Origin: Streptomyces aureoverticillatus
Lineage (GTDB): Bacteria; Actinomycetota; Actinomycetes; Streptomycetales; Streptomycetaceae
Direction: 5' to 3'
DNA length: 64,000 bases
Assembly: GCF_014649395.1 (NCBI RefSeq)
Contig: NZ_BMSY01000002.1
Coordinates: 372,001-436,000 of the forward strand
The translations under genes were made by a program, and so were the position numbers. Numbering within the stretch: position 1 is the first letter of the stretch; the number at the start of each line of letters is the position of its first letter. Shown piece after piece: positions 35,507-44,561 of this stretch. The notes beneath the pieces were generated by a model. The model worked only from the letters and a program-made list of their open reading frames with translations. It searched no databases and had not been told where the DNA came from.

Positions 35507-36187
35507 ATGGCCATACGCCCGTACGTGCTGCTGTCGGCGGCAGTCTCCGTGGACGGCCGCCTGGACGACGCTTCCGATGGGCGGCTCGTCCTCTCCAACC
35601 AGCGGGACCTCGACCGTGTCGACCACGAACGCGCTGCTGCGGACGCCATCCTCGTCGGCGCCAGCACAGTGCGCAGGGACAACCCGCGCCTGCTGGTGAC
35701 GGACGCGGAACGCCGCGCCGGGCGCATCGCGGCGGGCAAGCCCGAGCATCCGCTGAAGGTCACGGTCACCAGGACCGCCGAACTGGATGACGGACTCGCG
35801 TTCTGGCACTGCGGAGGCGAGAAGCTGGTCTTCACGGTGGACGGCGCGCTGCCCAGGGCCCGCCGCGCCCTGGGAGCCCTCGCCGACGTCGTCAGCACCG
35901 GGCCCGTTCTCGACTGGCCCCTCCTCCTCGACGAACTCGGCCGACGCGGGGTGGAACGACTCCTGGTGGAAGGCGGGGGCACGATCCATACCCAGCTCCT
36001 GGCGCGGGATCTGGCCGACGAACTCCACCTCGTCGTCGCCCCACTGCTGGTGGGCGAGCCCACCGCGCCGAAGTTCCTCGCCCCGGCGCCGTATCCCGGC
36101 GGTTCCACGGCTCGTATGAAACTCCTTGAAGCACGCCCCATCGGCGACGTCGTGCTGTTGCGCTACGCGCCGAAAGAGCGGTCCTGA
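35507..36187 (+). CDS. RibD C-terminal-domain reductase (dihydrofolate-reductase-like)
   Basis: A 226-aa NADPH-dependent reductase of the RibD-C/DHFR fold, lacking the deaminase half of RibD. It shows YVLLSAAVSVDGRL, the ADAILVGASTVRRDNPRL nucleotide-substrate segment, and LLVEGGGTIHTQLLARDLADEL, all typical of pyrimidine reductases. It starts 12 nt after the PTPS-like stop. A GTP cyclohydrolase II partner would normally supply the substrate but is absent here, so this looks like a partial cassette. The frame is intact and codon use is normal. Confidence 0.87.
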   Translation: MAIRPYVLLSAAVSVDGRLDDASDGRLVLSNQRDLDRVDHERAAADAILVGASTVRRDNPRLLVTDAERRAGRIAAGKPEHPLKVTVTRTAELDDGLAFWHCGGEKLVFTVDGALPRARRALGALADVVSTGPVLDWPLLLDELGRRGVERLLVEGGGTIHTQLLARDLADELHLVVAPLLVGEPTAPKFLAPAPYPGGSTARMKLLEARPIGDVVLLRYAPKERS

Positions 36188-36299
36188 AGCCCTGTGTCCC
36201 GAAAGGGCGCCTCTTGGGCATCGCGGCGGAAGTCCCGCCGCCCGACGTGCAGTTGACCGTCCGTAGGCATTCTCGACAGTCACGTGACCGGACCGGTCG

Positions 36300-36635
36300 G
36301 TGTCGGACGAGACGGGGCTGAGAGTGGACGACGCGGTGGAACTGGAGGACATGATCGCCCAGTTGCGGAGCGCGCTGAGCCGGGCCATGGCGGACGGGCA
36401 GGGCGAGGGGCTCCGGTTCCAGGCGGAGAAGCTCGAACTCGAGCTCACCGTCGGCGTGGAACGCAGCCGGGAGCCGGGGGCCAAGGTGCGGTTCTGGGTG
36501 TTCGACGTCCACAACTCCGCCCGCTCCGCCCACACGGCCACCCAGCGGATCACGCTCACCCTCCAGCCGGTCCGCGGCGACGCACCCGACAGCCCCGCGC
36601 TGATCTCGGGCGCCGAACTGCCCGATGAGAGCTGA
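36300..36635 (+). CDS. Trypsin-co-occurring (trypco2) domain protein
   Basis: A 111-aa protein. GTG at 36300 is the longest start; a GTG at 36324 (VDDAVELEDMI) is an alternative and no strong site decides. The N-terminal helix VELEDMIAQLRSALSRAM is followed by LELELTVGVERSREPGAKVRFWVFDV and HTATQRITLTLQPV, the pattern of the small trypco2 domain described beside trypsin-NTPase proteins in bacterial conflict systems. It overlaps the next gene by 11 nt, a strong sign of joint function. Confidence 0.82.
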   Translation: MSDETGLRVDDAVELEDMIAQLRSALSRAMADGQGEGLRFQAEKLELELTVGVERSREPGAKVRFWVFDVHNSARSAHTATQRITLTLQPVRGDAPDSPALISGAELPDES

Positions 36636-39582
36636 GCCTTCGGCCGCCGGGCCCGGGCTCGACCCGCACCGTATCGCCGAGATCATCACCGAGTCCGGCC
36701 GCGGAAGGCGGCGTGGTTCCGGATACCGGATCCGTGCCGACATGGTCCTCACGGCCGCCCATGTGGTCGCCGACGCGACCGAGACGGTCGTGCGGTGCGA
36801 CGCCGACCGGCCCGGAGAGTGGTCGGCTCGGGCGTCAGTGGCCTGGGCGGACGAGGACAGTGACGTGGCCGTGCTGACCATCGTGCCGCCGGAGACGGCC
36901 CCCGTGGTCCTCGAAACAGCCCGTTTCGGGCGCATCGCCGACGACCGGCACGGCGTGATCGGCGTGCACGCCGCCGGTTTCCCGCTGTGGAAGCGTCGCC
37001 GACGCCACGACGGCGCCCACTTCCGCGAACTGCACCAGGCGGACGGGACCGTGGCGGCGCTCTCCAACCTGCGTACCGGCACGCTGGAGATGACCGTCAC
37101 ACCGGTCGGGACCGACCCCGACCCCGGCACGTCACCGTGGGCGGGCATGTCGGGGGCAGCGGTGTGGGCCGGCAGCCGCATCATCGACGTGGTCGCCGAG
37201 CACCACCGCTCGGAGGGCGTCGGCCGGCTCACCGCGGTCCGCCTCGACCACGCGCTGCGCGGGCTTGGCGCCGCGGACCGCGCGGAACTCGCCCGGCTGC
37301 TCGCCGTCCCCGACACGGCGCCGCTGCCCCTTGCCGTGCCCGGGGACGCGGACGACGGGCGCGCCCCCGGGGTGCGGGTGGTCGGGGTCCCGGTCGCGCA
37401 CGGGATAGAACTGTTCAAGAACCGCACCCGTGAAAGCGACGTGATCGCCCGCCACTTGAGCGATCCGTCCATCCGTATGGTGACCGTCGTAGGGCGACGC
37501 GGCATCGGCAAGAGCGCGCTCGCCGCGAAGGTCATGGACCTTCTCGACCGTGGCGAATGGCCCGGCTCCGGCCAGGGCCCGCTCCCGTCCGGTCTGGCCA
37601 ATCTCTCCACCCGTACGTCCGGCATCTCCCTGGAACGGCTCTACTTCGACTGCGCCCGCCTGCTCGGCCCCGAGCGCGAAGCTCACCTGCGCGAGGTCTG
37701 GACCACCGGCGGCACGACGCAGGACAGACTGGCCGAACTGTTCTCGGCCATGGACGGTCGGCTGATCGTCATCCTCATGGACAACCTGGAGGATCTGCTC
37801 GGCGACGACGGCGGCATCAAGGACGAGGAACTGGCGGTCTTCTTCGACTGGCTGTTCCGGACCCGCACCACCCCGCGTCTCCTGGTGACCAGCCAGATAC
37901 CGGTACGGCTGGCGCCCGAACTGCGCCGCTTCACCGCCGAGGTGCCCCTCTCCGAGGGACTGCGCCCCGCCGAGGCGGCGGCCCTGCTGCGCGAACTCGA
38001 CCGTGACGGCAGCCTCGGCATAGCCGACCTGTCCGACGACGAACTGCTGCGCGCCGCGGTCCGCGTGCACGGCGTCCCGCGCGCGCTGGAACTCCTCGTC
38101 GGCGCGGTCGCCGAGGACACCCTGGCGCTGCCGAGCCTGAACGACGTACTGAAGGACTTCACCCGCCGCCACGACGTCGTCACCGACCTCGCCCAGGATC
38201 GCTTCCAGCGACTCGACGCGTCGGCACGCGCGGTCCTCGGTGTCCTGGCCGCGCTGCGCACCCCCGTGGAACAGGGCGCGGTAGAAGACATTCTGGACGG
38301 ACTCGATCCGCACCCGCCGGTGCGTGCCGTCCTCAGGGCGCTCGTCCGCGTACACCTGGTGTCCGTCGACCGGGCGAACCGGACCGTCGCAATGCATCCG
38401 CTGGACGCCGACATCGCCCGCGACCAGATGCCGTGGCACGGACCCTTCGGGAGGCAGGAAGTGGAAAAGCGGATCGCGTCCTGGTACGCACGCCAGGCAC
38501 AGCCGCGCGGCTCGTGGCGCACGCTGGAGGACATCGAGCCGCACCGGCGGCAGTTCGACCACCTCGTCGGCGCCGACGACCACGACGGCGCCGCGCGCGT
38601 ACTGAACGAGATCAGTGAGTGGCTCGTCTGGCACGGCTCGGTGCTCGCCGCGGTCACGATGCACCTCGCCGTCGACGGACACATCAGCGACGAGCGGGTA
38701 CGCCTCGCCCACACCGTCGCCTACGGTCACGCCCGGCTCAGCGCGGGACCGATGGAGCAGGCGGTCGAGCTCTTCACGGAAGCGGCCGCCCTCGCCGAGC
38801 GCCTCGGCGACCGGTCCGCGCTCCAGAACGCGCTGTTCGGCCTCGGCGACGCCCATCGACAACTCGGCGACCAGGGCGCCACCGTCGAACCCCTCGCCCG
38901 CGCCGCCGAGCTGGCACACGAACTCGGCGACACCGAGAGCGAAGCACACGCCCTGCTCTCCCTCAGCCTCGCCCACAGCTACCTCGGCGACGGCGAGCAG
39001 GCGTTGGACGGCGCCGACCGGCTCGCCGCGCTGGCCGCGGCGACCGGCGACCCGCTCACAGCCGCACGCGCGGGCAACGCTCGCACCATCGCCCTGCTCA
39101 CACTGGGCCGCTGGCAGGAGACCGTCGACGCGGGAGCCGAGACCGCACGCGCCTACCGCGCGGCCGACAGCCAGGAGGCGATCGCCTACGCGCTGAACGC
39201 CCAAGGTCTCGCCCTCATCGCCCTGGCCGACCCGGGCCGGGCGGCCACGGTCCTGGAAGAGGCGCTCCGCGAGGCGTCACAGATGGAGAACCCCCGTGCC
39301 GAGGGCGTCTGCCTGCTCAACCTCGCATGGGCGTACTGGTGCGACGGACGCCGCGAGCAAGCGGCCGCCGCAGCCGAACGCGCCGCGACCGCCCTCCAGA
39401 TCGCCGGAGCCGCCCAAGCGGCAGCGGCCCGCTCCCTGGCCGAGGCCGCCCGTGTCCCGCCCGGCACCCCGGAGGCCGCCGCCGACGCCCTGGACCGCGC
39501 GGCCGCCGCCCTCGACGGCAACGCCGAGGTCGTCGCCCCCGCTTGGCTCACCGACCACGCCCGACTGCTGCGCGACGACTGA
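36625..39582 (+). CDS. Trypsin-like protease, STAND NTPase and TPR fusion
   Basis: A 985-aa cytosolic multidomain protein starting at ATG 36625. The trypsin-like domain (about 15-215) has an intact triad: His46 in LTAAHVV, Asp80 in DSDVAVL and Ser176 in GMSGAAVW. The NTPase domain (about 265-560) shows Walker A GRRGIGKSAL (Lys296), Walker B LIVILMDNLED (Asp386) and a sensor-like RLLVTSQIP. A winged-helix-like part and TPR helices (about 690-975, for example AVELFTEAAALAERLGDRSA) complete the protein. This STAND architecture resembles NLR-like signalling or immune effectors: repeats sense, the NTPase oligomerises, and the protease is released. The trigger and substrate are unknown. Confidence 0.9.
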   Translation: MRAEPSAAGPGLDPHRIAEIITESGRGRRRGSGYRIRADMVLTAAHVVADATETVVRCDADRPGEWSARASVAWADEDSDVAVLTIVPPETAPVVLETARFGRIADDRHGVIGVHAAGFPLWKRRRRHDGAHFRELHQADGTVAALSNLRTGTLEMTVTPVGTDPDPGTSPWAGMSGAAVWAGSRIIDVVAEHHRSEGVGRLTAVRLDHALRGLGAADRAELARLLAVPDTAPLPLAVPGDADDGRAPGVRVVGVPVAHGIELFKNRTRESDVIARHLSDPSIRMVTVVGRRGIGKSALAAKVMDLLDRGEWPGSGQGPLPSGLANLSTRTSGISLERLYFDCARLLGPEREAHLREVWTTGGTTQDRLAELFSAMDGRLIVILMDNLEDLLGDDGGIKDEELAVFFDWLFRTRTTPRLLVTSQIPVRLAPELRRFTAEVPLSEGLRPAEAAALLRELDRDGSLGIADLSDDELLRAAVRVHGVPRALELLVGAVAEDTLALPSLNDVLKDFTRRHDVVTDLAQDRFQRLDASARAVLGVLAALRTPVEQGAVEDILDGLDPHPPVRAVLRALVRVHLVSVDRANRTVAMHPLDADIARDQMPWHGPFGRQEVEKRIASWYARQAQPRGSWRTLEDIEPHRRQFDHLVGADDHDGAARVLNEISEWLVWHGSVLAAVTMHLAVDGHISDERVRLAHTVAYGHARLSAGPMEQAVELFTEAAALAERLGDRSALQNALFGLGDAHRQLGDQGATVEPLARAAELAHELGDTESEAHALLSLSLAHSYLGDGEQALDGADRLAALAAATGDPLTAARAGNARTIALLTLGRWQETVDAGAETARAYRAADSQEAIAYALNAQGLALIALADPGRAATVLEEALREASQMENPRAEGVCLLNLAWAYWCDGRREQAAAAAERAATALQIAGAAQAAAARSLAEAARVPPGTPEAAADALDRAAAALDGNAEVVAPAWLTDHARLLRDD

Positions 39583-39609
39583 AGCGCCCGGCCCCAGGAC
39601 GGGGCGGGC

Positions 39610-41538
39610 CTAGCTCCGCTGCCGGCGATAGAGCCCCTCGATCTCCTGCGCGTACGCCTCCGCCACCGCCCGTCGCTTGATCTTCATGGACGGGGTGAGC
39701 AGCCCGTTGTCCTCCGTGAACTCGCCCTCGACGACCACGAAGTCGCGGATGGACTCGGCGCGCGAGACCGCCTCGTTCGTGTAGTCCACGGCCTCCTGGA
39801 TGTCCGCCAGCAGGTCCGGGTCGTGGCACAGGGCGGACAGCGGGGTGTCCTTGGGGCGTTTGCGTACGGAGAGCCAGTGCTCGACGGCTTCCGGGTCGAG
39901 GGTGATGAGGGCGGCGACGTAGGGGCGGTTGTCGCCGACGACGAGGCACTGGCCGATGAGGGGGCGGCCGCGCAGGCGGTCCTCCAGGACGGCGGGTGAG
40001 ACGTTCTTGCCGCCGGAGGTGACGAGGATGTCCTTCTTGCGGCCGGTGATGGTGAGATAGCCGTCGTCGTCGAGGGCGCCCAGGTCCCCGGTCGCGAACC
40101 AGTCGCCGGCCAGGACGGCGTCCGTGGCCTCCTTGTTGTTCCAGTACGAGGTGAAGACGATGCCGCCCTTGATGAGCACCTCGCCGTCGTCCGCGATGCG
40201 TACCGCCGTGCCCGGCACGGGCGTGCCGACCGTGCCGGGGCGCGGGGCGAGGGGCGGCACGATGGTGGCGGCCGCGGTCGTCTCCGTCAGGCCGTACCCC
40301 TCGTAGATGATGATTCCGGCGCCGTAGAAGAAGAGGTTGAGGCGCTTGTCGAGCGGGGAGCCGCCGCTGATCGCGTAGCGGAGGCGGCCGCCGACCTCCT
40401 TGCGGATGCGGCGGTAGACGAGGAGTTCGTACAGCGCCCAGCCGAGGTACAGGCCGGGGGACGGCCCCGGGCCCCGGCCCAGGAACTTGTTCAGGTACGC
40501 CTCCGCGAAGCGCACCGCGATCCGGTCGGCACGGTCGAAGGAGGCGCCGCGGCCGATCTTCTCGGCGGTGGCGCGCCCGGTGTCGTGGATCCGCTCGAAG
40601 AGGTAGGGCACGCCCACGACGAACGTCGGCCTGAAGGAGCGCAGTTCGGGGCGGAGTTCGTCCGGCTTGATGCTCGGGCAGTGGCCGAGTTCGATGCGGG
40701 CGAGCATGCAGGCGATCTGGATGCTGCGGCCCAGGATGTGGGCCAGCGGCAGGAACAGCAGGGTCGACGCCGTCTGGCCCGTGATCTCCTTGAACACCGG
40801 GTGCATCAGGTCGACGGTGTTCGCGGCCTCGGCGTGCAGATTGCCGTGCGTGAGGACGCAGCCCTTGGGTTTGCCGGTGGTTCCCGAGGTGTAGCAGAGG
40901 GTCGCGACGGAGTCGGGCGTGAGGGCCGCGCGGCGCCCGGCGACCTCCTCGTCGGTCACCTCCCCTCCGCGCTCGGCCAGTTCGAGGACCGCGCCGTCGT
41001 CGATGACCGACACCGCCGGGGGCGCGTCCAGGCCGGCCACCGCCCGCCGCGCCGTCTCCGCGTTCTCCGCGCTCTCGGCGATGAGGAGACGGGCGCCGGA
41101 GTCCCGCACGATCCACTCGATCTGCTCGGCCGACGACGTCGCGTACACCGGCACGGTCTGGCCGCCCGCCGCCCAGATCGCGAAGTCGAGTACCGCCCAT
41201 TCGTAGCGCGTACGCGACATCACCGCGACCCGGCCGCCGGGCTCCAGCCCCGCCGCGATCAGGCCCTTCGCGGCCGCCGTGACCTCGCGGGCGAAGACCG
41301 CCGCCGTGACGGGACGCCACTCGCCCGCCACCTTGCGGCGCAGCACGACGGCGTCGGGGGCCTCGGCGGCGTTGGTGAAGGGGATGTCGGCGGTGCGGGC
41401 GCGGGTGGCGGGGGCGGCGAGCGCGGGGGTGCGGGCCTCCCGCACGACGCCGTGCTCGTCCCTGACGATCTCGACCTTGGCGCGGTCCGCCAGGTCGCTG
41501 CGGCGTCGCGCCTGCTTCAGGTCCTTGCGTACGCCCAT
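39610..41538 (-). CDS. fadD: Long-chain fatty-acid CoA ligase (AMP-forming, FadD15-type)
   Basis: A 642-aa ANL-superfamily ligase activating fatty acids to acyl-CoA through acyl-AMP. The motif YTSGTTGKPKGCVLTHGN binds AMP, GYGLTETTA is the A5 region, and TGDLGALDDDGYLTITGRKKD is the A7/A8 hinge; the C-terminal catalytic Lys lies in LTPSMKIKRR. ATG at 41538 begins MGVRKDLKQARRR. The length and the FFYGAGIIIYEGYG segment fit actinobacterial FadD15-like enzymes. It converges on the trypsin-NTPase gene with a 27-nt gap. Confidence 0.93.
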   Translation of the reverse strand: MGVRKDLKQARRRSDLADRAKVEIVRDEHGVVREARTPALAAPATRARTADIPFTNAAEAPDAVVLRRKVAGEWRPVTAAVFAREVTAAAKGLIAAGLEPGGRVAVMSRTRYEWAVLDFAIWAAGGQTVPVYATSSAEQIEWIVRDSGARLLIAESAENAETARRAVAGLDAPPAVSVIDDGAVLELAERGGEVTDEEVAGRRAALTPDSVATLCYTSGTTGKPKGCVLTHGNLHAEAANTVDLMHPVFKEITGQTASTLLFLPLAHILGRSIQIACMLARIELGHCPSIKPDELRPELRSFRPTFVVGVPYLFERIHDTGRATAEKIGRGASFDRADRIAVRFAEAYLNKFLGRGPGPSPGLYLGWALYELLVYRRIRKEVGGRLRYAISGGSPLDKRLNLFFYGAGIIIYEGYGLTETTAAATIVPPLAPRPGTVGTPVPGTAVRIADDGEVLIKGGIVFTSYWNNKEATDAVLAGDWFATGDLGALDDDGYLTITGRKKDILVTSGGKNVSPAVLEDRLRGRPLIGQCLVVGDNRPYVAALITLDPEAVEHWLSVRKRPKDTPLSALCHDPDLLADIQEAVDYTNEAVSRAESIRDFVVVEGEFTEDNGLLTPSMKIKRRAVAEAYAQEIEGLYRRQRS

Positions 41539-41568
41539 GACGGCTCCCGGTTCGTTCGTGTGGCGCGG

Positions 41569-41625
41569 GTGCGGTGCTGCGGTGCGGTGCGCTGTGCTTC
41601 GCTGCGGTGCGGCGTGCGGTGTGCC
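41569..41625. repeat. TGCGGTGC simple repeats upstream of fadD
   Basis: Reiterated GCGGTGC/TGCGGTGCG units lie about 35-90 nt upstream of the fadD start, in the 241-nt divergent promoter gap (41539-41779). The remaining gap shows no clear boxes, although CTTACCGACGCGTAAGGAAA lies near 41666. Confidence 0.6.
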
Positions 41626-41779
41626 CCGGCCCAGCGGGGCGACCTGCTGCTTACGTGAGCGTCAACTTACCGACGCGTAAGGAAAGTTCAATGGTTCGCG
41701 CAGAAGAAACCCCGGCCCCTTGCGCGCGGCTCAAAAGACGTTCTGGTGACCTCCGCGCCCCCTCGCTACGGTCCTGCCC

Positions 41780-42526
41780 ATGGTCAACTCCTACGCGGCA
41801 CTCTCGGGCCACTACGACCGGATCATGACCTCGGGGTACTACGACTACGGCGACTACGCCCGTACGCTTCTCGACCTCCTGGGCGACCGCCGCCACCTCC
41901 TGGAACTGGGCGTCGGCACCGGCCTGGTCGTCGAGAAGCTCCTCGAACTCGCGGAGTCGGCCGCGGACGACGGGACCGCCCCCGAGATCACGGGCATCGA
42001 CCACACCGAGAGCATGCTGGCCCAGGCCCGCGCCCGCCTGGGCGGACGCGCGCACCTGCTGCAGCGGGACATCCTGCGCATGGACCTGCCGGCGGGCTTC
42101 GACGCCGCCTTCTCCGTCGGCGGCGTCTGGTACCACACCCCCGACCCGGACGGCGGCGGCAAGGGTTCCACCCTGCTGTGCAGCCACCTGGTGGAGGACG
42201 AGGACAACATCAAGGGCCTGCGGAACGTCCACGCCGCGCTCAAGCCCGGCGGCGTCCTCCTGCTCACCAGGCAGGCCGCCCACCACGACCACACGTGCGA
42301 GCTGCCGGGCGGGCTGGTCTACGCCCAGACGATCCGGCGGCTGGGCGAGGGCCACTACGTCAAGGACTACTACGTCGAGCGGCGGGACGGGCACGTCGAG
42401 GCCCACCAGCGCAGCGAGTTCCGCGCCTATCCGCAGGAACGGGGGCTCGACCTGCTGGAGAAGTGCGGCTTCCAGGCGGTGTACGTGAGCGACAACGGCC
42501 TCTTCCACGGCTACGCGCGGCGCTAG
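41780..42526 (+). CDS. Class I SAM-dependent methyltransferase
   Basis: A 248-aa methyltransferase starting at ATG 41780. The SAM site is LLELGVGTGLVVEKLLEL, with GIDHTESMLAQARARL as the acidic loop and GFDAAFSVGGVWYHTP as motif IV. It resembles small-molecule methyltransferases of secondary metabolism (ubiE/daunorubicin-like), with the N-terminal SYAALSGHYDRIMTSGYYDY cap. No biosynthetic cluster surrounds it, so the substrate is unknown. Transcription is in the same direction as the glycosyltransferase 48 nt downstream. Confidence 0.87.
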   Translation: MVNSYAALSGHYDRIMTSGYYDYGDYARTLLDLLGDRRHLLELGVGTGLVVEKLLELAESAADDGTAPEITGIDHTESMLAQARARLGGRAHLLQRDILRMDLPAGFDAAFSVGGVWYHTPDPDGGGKGSTLLCSHLVEDEDNIKGLRNVHAALKPGGVLLLTRQAAHHDHTCELPGGLVYAQTIRRLGEGHYVKDYYVERRDGHVEAHQRSEFRAYPQERGLDLLEKCGFQAVYVSDNGLFHGYARR

Positions 42527-42574
42527 CTGCGTACGCCGTTCAAGCCATCCCTGACCTGCGCCGAAGTACCGTGC

Positions 42575-44413
42575 ATGACGTCTACACGCACCCCTGCCCG
42601 TCCCTCCGGCGCGCTCGCCGGGCCGGCCGCCGTGCGCTCCGGAGGCCGACTCGCCGCCGCCCGGCCGCCCTTGCGGGCCGCCCTGTGGTCGGCGCCGGCG
42701 CTGGTGATCCTCGTCGCCGGGTTCCAGCGGCGCTGGATGTCCGACGACGGGCACATCTACGTCCGCACCGTCCGGCAGATCCTCGCGGGCCACGGGCCCG
42801 TGTTCAACGCGGGCGAGCGCGCCGAGTCGTCCACCGGGACGCTGTGGCAGTGGCTGCTCGTGCTGGCGGGGCTGCCCGGCGCGGACATCGCCTCCGCCGC
42901 CGTGTACGGCGGGCTGCTGCTCACGGCGGCCGGGTTCGCGCTCGCCGCGTGGGGAGCCGTCCGCCTGCACGGCGGCGGAGGCGCGCGGGCGGTCAGTGGC
43001 GGCGCGCGGGCGGACGTCGGCGCCGCCCGGGCGCGGGGCGACCTCCTCCTCCCCCTCGGCGCCCTGGTCCCGCTCGCCCTGCCGCCCGTCTGGGACTTCG
43101 CCACCTCCGGCCTGGAGACCGGGCTCGCCACCTGCTGGATCGGCGGCGCCTGGCTGCTGCTCGTCGCGCGGCCCCGCTCGCTCGCCACCGCCTTCGTCCT
43201 CGGCCTCGGCCCGCTCGTACGGCCCGATCTGGCGCTGGTCACCGCCGTGTTCCTGGGCGCGCAGTGGCTCATCGCACGCCCCACCTGGCGCGCCGCGCTG
43301 GCGGGTGCCGGCGTGGCGGGCGTCCTCCCCGTCGCGTACGAGATCTTCCGCATGGGCTATTACGGGCACGTGATGCCGCTGCCCGGTGTCACCAAGGAGG
43401 CGTCACAGAGCCTGTGGGGGCGCGGCCTGCACTACCTCGGCGACTTCGCCGGGCCCTATCTGCTGTGGGTGCCCGCCCTGTTCGTCGTCGCGGCCGTGCT
43501 GTGGGCGGGGCGCGCCGGGTTCGCCCGGCTCGCGGAGTTCACCGGGTTCGCCGAGCCCTACGGCGGCTCGTCCGGCACGCCGTCCGTCCCGCTGGTCCCG
43601 GCGCTCGCGCCCGTCCTCGCGGGGGCGCTCTGCTGGGCGTACGTCATCAAGGTCGGCGGGGACTTCATGCACGCGCGGATGTTCCTGCCGGGGCTGCTCC
43701 TGATGCTGCTTCCGGTCTTCGTGGTGCCCGCCACGCGCGCGTGGACGGCGGCTGTCGTCGGCGTGGGCGTGTGGGCCGTCGTGTGCGCCGCCGTGCTGCG
43801 GATCGACTACGAGGGGCGGATCGGGCCCGGCGGCGTCGCGGACGAACGCGGTGTGTACGTCCGCCAGAACGCGGCCGCCCACCCCGTCCACCACACCTTC
43901 GGCGGCTACCGGCAGAACGCCGCGTACGCGCGCGAGGTGCGCGCGGCCGGGCGTGACGGCGCGTCCGCGCTGTTCCTCTCCCGCACCCGCGTGGACGCGG
44001 GCTCCCCCTCGGTGACCGGCTTCTACGCGACCCTCGGCCTCAACGGCACCGTCGTCCCCCTCGACGGCGCCGCCCTCGACCCCATCGGCCTCGCCTATCC
44101 CCTGGCCGCACACTCCGAGCGCCTCCCGCACCGCCGCGTCGGCCACGACAAGTGGCTGCCCGACGAGTGGATCGTCGCCGACCGCGGCGCCGGTGAGCTG
44201 CCGGTCGGCATGGACCCCGCCCGCGTGGCGGCCGCCCGGCGCGCCCTGCGCTGCGGGGCGCTCGCCGAACTCCGCTCCGCCACGCGTGCGGCGCTCACGC
44301 CGCGGCGTTTCCTGCTCAATGTCACCGGTGCCTTTGAGCGGACCTCGTTCCGCTTTCCCAACGACCCGCTGCGCGCGGAGCGGCAACTGTGCGGCCCGAG
44401 GAGCGCCCCGTAA
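42575..44413 (+). CDS. GT-C family glycosyltransferase, AftB-like (arabinofuranosyltransferase)
   Basis: A 612-aa membrane protein with about nine helices in the first 400 residues and a soluble C-terminal domain. Near the N-terminus, DDGHIYVRTVRQILAGHG and FNAGERAESSTGTLW match the catalytic loop of mycobacterial AftB, which adds the terminal beta-1,2-arabinofuranose from decaprenyl-phospho-arabinose; the DD pair is the expected catalytic acid site. Streptomyces makes no mycolic-acid-linked arabinogalactan, so the acceptor must be another wall polysaccharide or glycoprotein. The start is ATG 42575. A long hairpin follows. Confidence 0.82.
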   Translation: MTSTRTPARPSGALAGPAAVRSGGRLAAARPPLRAALWSAPALVILVAGFQRRWMSDDGHIYVRTVRQILAGHGPVFNAGERAESSTGTLWQWLLVLAGLPGADIASAAVYGGLLLTAAGFALAAWGAVRLHGGGGARAVSGGARADVGAARARGDLLLPLGALVPLALPPVWDFATSGLETGLATCWIGGAWLLLVARPRSLATAFVLGLGPLVRPDLALVTAVFLGAQWLIARPTWRAALAGAGVAGVLPVAYEIFRMGYYGHVMPLPGVTKEASQSLWGRGLHYLGDFAGPYLLWVPALFVVAAVLWAGRAGFARLAEFTGFAEPYGGSSGTPSVPLVPALAPVLAGALCWAYVIKVGGDFMHARMFLPGLLLMLLPVFVVPATRAWTAAVVGVGVWAVVCAAVLRIDYEGRIGPGGVADERGVYVRQNAAAHPVHHTFGGYRQNAAYAREVRAAGRDGASALFLSRTRVDAGSPSVTGFYATLGLNGTVVPLDGAALDPIGLAYPLAAHSERLPHRRVGHDKWLPDEWIVADRGAGELPVGMDPARVAAARRALRCGALAELRSATRAALTPRRFLLNVTGAFERTSFRFPNDPLRAERQLCGPRSAP

Positions 44414-44533
44414 GGGGCGCGGGGAACTGCGCGCTCAGCGCACGAAATGCCGCAGACGCGTCTGCTCAGTTACTCGGCAGACGCGTCTGCGGCTTTGTCG
44501 TGGCTGGTCGCGCAGTTCCCCGCGCCCCTTACG
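44409..44533. terminator. Nested long inverted repeat between convergent genes
   Basis: The outer arms (44409-44433 and 44509-44533) are perfectly complementary over 25 nt and belong to the GGGGCGCGGGGAACTGCGCG dispersed family. The inner arms (44449-44465 and 44477-44493) are a perfect 17-nt inverted repeat, each containing the 14-bp palindrome GCAGACGCGTCTGC. The structure lies exactly between two convergent genes. A further GCGCGCCCCTTACGGGGC copy follows at about 44548-44565. Confidence 0.85.
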
Positions 44534-44561
44534 GGGCTCAGCCCCACAGTCCGCGCGCCCC

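Noticed and set aside
33700..36187. Integrative element inserted at tRNA-Arg
   Set aside because: There is no integrase, no direct repeat of the tRNA 3' end, and only an 11-nt match (GCCCCCGTAGC near 33945) to the tRNA 5' end, which is not an attachment-site pattern.
39610..44413. Secondary-metabolite gene cluster (ligase, methyltransferase, glycosyltransferase)
   Set aside because: No core synthase, the ligase matches primary-metabolism FadD15-type enzymes, and the glycosyltransferase matches envelope AftB; adjacency looks incidental.
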